Positions 62,456-64,000 of a stretch of 64,000 nt of DNA are shown one piece after another (position 1 is the first letter of the stretch; each line of letters starts with the position of its first letter). Position numbers and translations under genes: made by a program. Source of the stretch: Caulobacteraceae bacterium. GTDB taxonomy: Bacteria > Pseudomonadota > Alphaproteobacteria > Caulobacterales > Caulobacteraceae. The DNA lies in assembly GCA_947452365.1 (NCBI GenBank), contig CANGCO010000005.1, positions 1 to 64,000 on the forward strand. The letters are read 5' to 3'. The notes beneath the pieces are model-generated. The model ran no database searches and was not told the DNA's origin. It was given only the letters and a program-made list of their open reading frames with translations.

Positions 62456-64000
62456 CGCCTTTGTCCTAGTTGAGTGACGGACAAAAAGTTTTCCGGCGAT
62501 ATGCGGATTGCAGCGCCAGTAGGGCAGGCCCGTACACAGGCTGGGCCGCCATCCTTGCCCTTGCACATGTCACATTTGATTGCGACCTTGCCCGCACTGG
62601 CCGCGCCTTTCTGTTTATGAGCCAGTTTCCATTTTTGGTCGGGTTCACCTGGGCCGGGACCGGCGCCAAAAAGCATCCAGTTTAGCAAGGACGGCTTTGC
62701 CGCAGGCGGGGTATCCATGCGGATCACGTCATAGGGGCAGTTGCGTTGGCAATTGCCACAGCCAATGCAGGTTTCGTCTATGAACACTTCCCCATCCGGG
62801 CCCCGATGAATGGCATTGGCTGGGCAGTCTGTCATGCAATAGGGATGTTCGCAGTGTCGACAGGACGTCGGAACGTGCAATTGCGCATAGGTTTTGCCCG
62901 CTTCCCGATCGAGGCGCGATAGGCCGTCATGGATGTCGGCACAGGCTTTTTCGCAGTTGTCGCAGCCAATACACAGTTTTTCATCGATGAGGAGAACATC
63001 GGTCGCTTCGCCAAGTCCCTGTTCAATCAGGAAACCTGCTACCGAGGAATACATGTCAACGACACTGCCAAATTTGGACTTTTCTTGTTCGATAAACCCG
63101 TTGATTTTACGGCGGGTACTGGCGCTCGCCTCTAGAGTGGCGGCCAATTTGGGCTTGCGCTTCAACAAGTCTTCAAATGTTGACCCGTTGAGCTTTACGA
63201 TTTGGGACTTAACAGCCGCCTTTACGGTGGCGTTGCGCGGCGCATTATCAATCAGCGCCATTTCGCCGACATAAGAGCCAGCGGGCAGGTAGGACAGAAA
63301 GATCGGATTTCCGGCAATCGTGCGTTCGACAACAAGGCTGCCGGATCGGACTATAAAGACGTCATTACTTAATTCGCCTTCGGTGATGATGGCTTGTCCA
63401 GCCCGCACCTCGATCACCTCGGAGGTGGCCAAGATATCGGCTAGGTCTTCTGGGGTCATGCCGGATTTGAAGATTTGCAACAAATGCCGTTCGGTCGTGA
63501 TGCGGTTAATCGCGGCCCTGGCTTCGGGCGAGGTGGCCATGAGTTTGAGTGCCGCAGTCCTCGGAATCTCCATAACAATACTTGGGACCGACGCGCGAAT
63601 AGTGGCGCCGCGTCGGCGTCCCGAAATCAGACCAACTTCTCCAAAAATCGACCCTGCACTAATTGGCACCGTAACCTGGGCATTGTTCGGGTCGATCTGA
63701 ACCAATACCCCGCCATCCGCTATACCAAACAGAGACGATCCAATGGAGTTACGCGCGAATACAACCTCGTCGGCGTCGAAGCTGTGCACCTCTGAATCGA
63801 GCAGGAATTCGCGCATATTCAATGCCGATAGGCCGCTCAGGATCTCGATCTCCGTGCGCAGAAACTCAAGCCACTCCGCTACGGTCCGGTTGCCCGGTAG
63901 GTTTTTAAGTTTCGCTTCCAGAATGGGTTCGTCCGCAGGCTTGAGGGCTGTGTTTCCAGCAATAAACTCAACCACGTCATAGCCCTGGTTCATACAATGC
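62452..64000 (-). CDS. Cyclic-nucleotide-binding, four-[4Fe-4S] ferredoxin-type oxidoreductase subunit (partial at 5' end)
   Basis: The visible 513 residues hold two cyclic-nucleotide-binding domains (about 65-165 with GEVGLISGRRRGATIRA, and 185-295 with GEMALIDNAPRNATVKA). A ferredoxin part (about 345-500) has four cluster motifs: CIGCDNCEKAC, CRHCEHPYCMTDCP, CIGCGNCQRNCP and CDMCKG...CVRACP. An in-frame ATG is at 63993, but homologues I recall carry an N-terminal FAD/NAD(P) oxidoreductase before YDVVEFIAGN, so the gene probably continues beyond the window. It could feed electrons from NAD(P)H into the downstream b-type and FHA-decahaem proteins under cAMP/cGMP control. Confidence 0.85.
   Translation of the reverse strand, partial: HCMNQGYDVVEFIAGNTALKPADEPILEAKLKNLPGNRTVAEWLEFLRTEIEILSGLSALNMREFLLDSEVHSFDADEVVFARNSIGSSLFGIADGGVLVQIDPNNAQVTVPISAGSIFGEVGLISGRRRGATIRASVPSIVMEIPRTAALKLMATSPEARAAINRITTERHLLQIFKSGMTPEDLADILATSEVIEVRAGQAIITEGELSNDVFIVRSGSLVVERTIAGNPIFLSYLPAGSYVGEMALIDNAPRNATVKAAVKSQIVKLNGSTFEDLLKRKPKLAATLEASASTRRKINGFIEQEKSKFGSVVDMYSSVAGFLIEQGLGEATDVLLIDEKLCIGCDNCEKACADIHDGLSRLDREAGKTYAQLHVPTSCRHCEHPYCMTDCPANAIHRGPDGEVFIDETCIGCGNCQRNCPYDVIRMDTPPAAKPSLLNWMLFGAGPGPGEPDQKWKLAHKQKGAASAGKVAIKCDMCKGKDGGPACVRACPTGAAIRISPENFLSVTQLGQRR

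Overview
The window looks like chromosomal DNA of an alphaproteobacterium. The genes are dense, moderately G+C-rich and heavy in GGC/GCC codons. They include a TonB receptor, heterotetrameric sarcosine oxidase, a BetI/BetA/ChoXWV-type betaine system and a Caulobacterales-like palindromic intergenic repeat. I cannot name the genus. No rRNA, tRNA or CRISPR array was seen.

Region 1 (1-22.4 kb) is a quaternary-amine region. It holds the start of a GbcA-like Rieske oxygenase, soxBDAG, a GlxA/GbdR-like regulator, a TmpA-like dioxygenase with a TmpB/PhnZ-like HD oxygenase, a single-ORF BetI-BetB fusion, BetA, a TonB receptor, a choline/betaine ABC transporter whose binding protein is fused to its permease, malate synthase G, a GlcG protein, a 2-oxoglutarate oxygenase and a DUF1345 protein. 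Together they can take up choline, betaine or possibly a trimethylammonium phosphonate, convert it to glycine betaine, demethylate it towards glycine and handle glyoxylate.

Region 2 (22.4-39 kb) is catabolic. It has a two-subunit molybdenum hydroxylase beside a roughly 86% A+T island, a nitronate monooxygenase, a membrane M28 peptidase, FadH, a TauD-type oxygenase, a divergent two-subunit B12 mutase lacking the usual active-site His, a thioredoxin-fold protein, an ACAD11-like dehydrogenase, an amidohydrolase of the N-acyl-D-amino-acid deacylase family and a TetR regulator.

Region 3 (39.2-46.5 kb, minus strand) is a curli-type amyloid operon (csgF, csgG, two curlin-repeat proteins) that continues into FecR and a CHASE2 adenylate/guanylate cyclase. 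A CpdA-like cyclic-nucleotide phosphodiesterase lies upstream.

Region 4 (46.7-49.9 kb) has two decayed IS6-family transposase remnants in the same orientation around a membrane protein and a one-haem beta-propeller lipoprotein.

Region 5 (50.1-64 kb) is a redox region. It has a double GlcG-domain lipoprotein, a pentahaem cytochrome, an outer-membrane-type barrel, a decahaem cytochrome fused to an LVIVD propeller, an FHA domain fused through one membrane helix to a decahaem domain, a membrane b-type protein, and a cyclic-nucleotide-binding protein with four [4Fe-4S] motifs that runs off the window. I read it as an uncharacterised trans-envelope electron-transfer system with phospho-peptide and cyclic-nucleotide control points. 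It is the best candidate for an undescribed system here.
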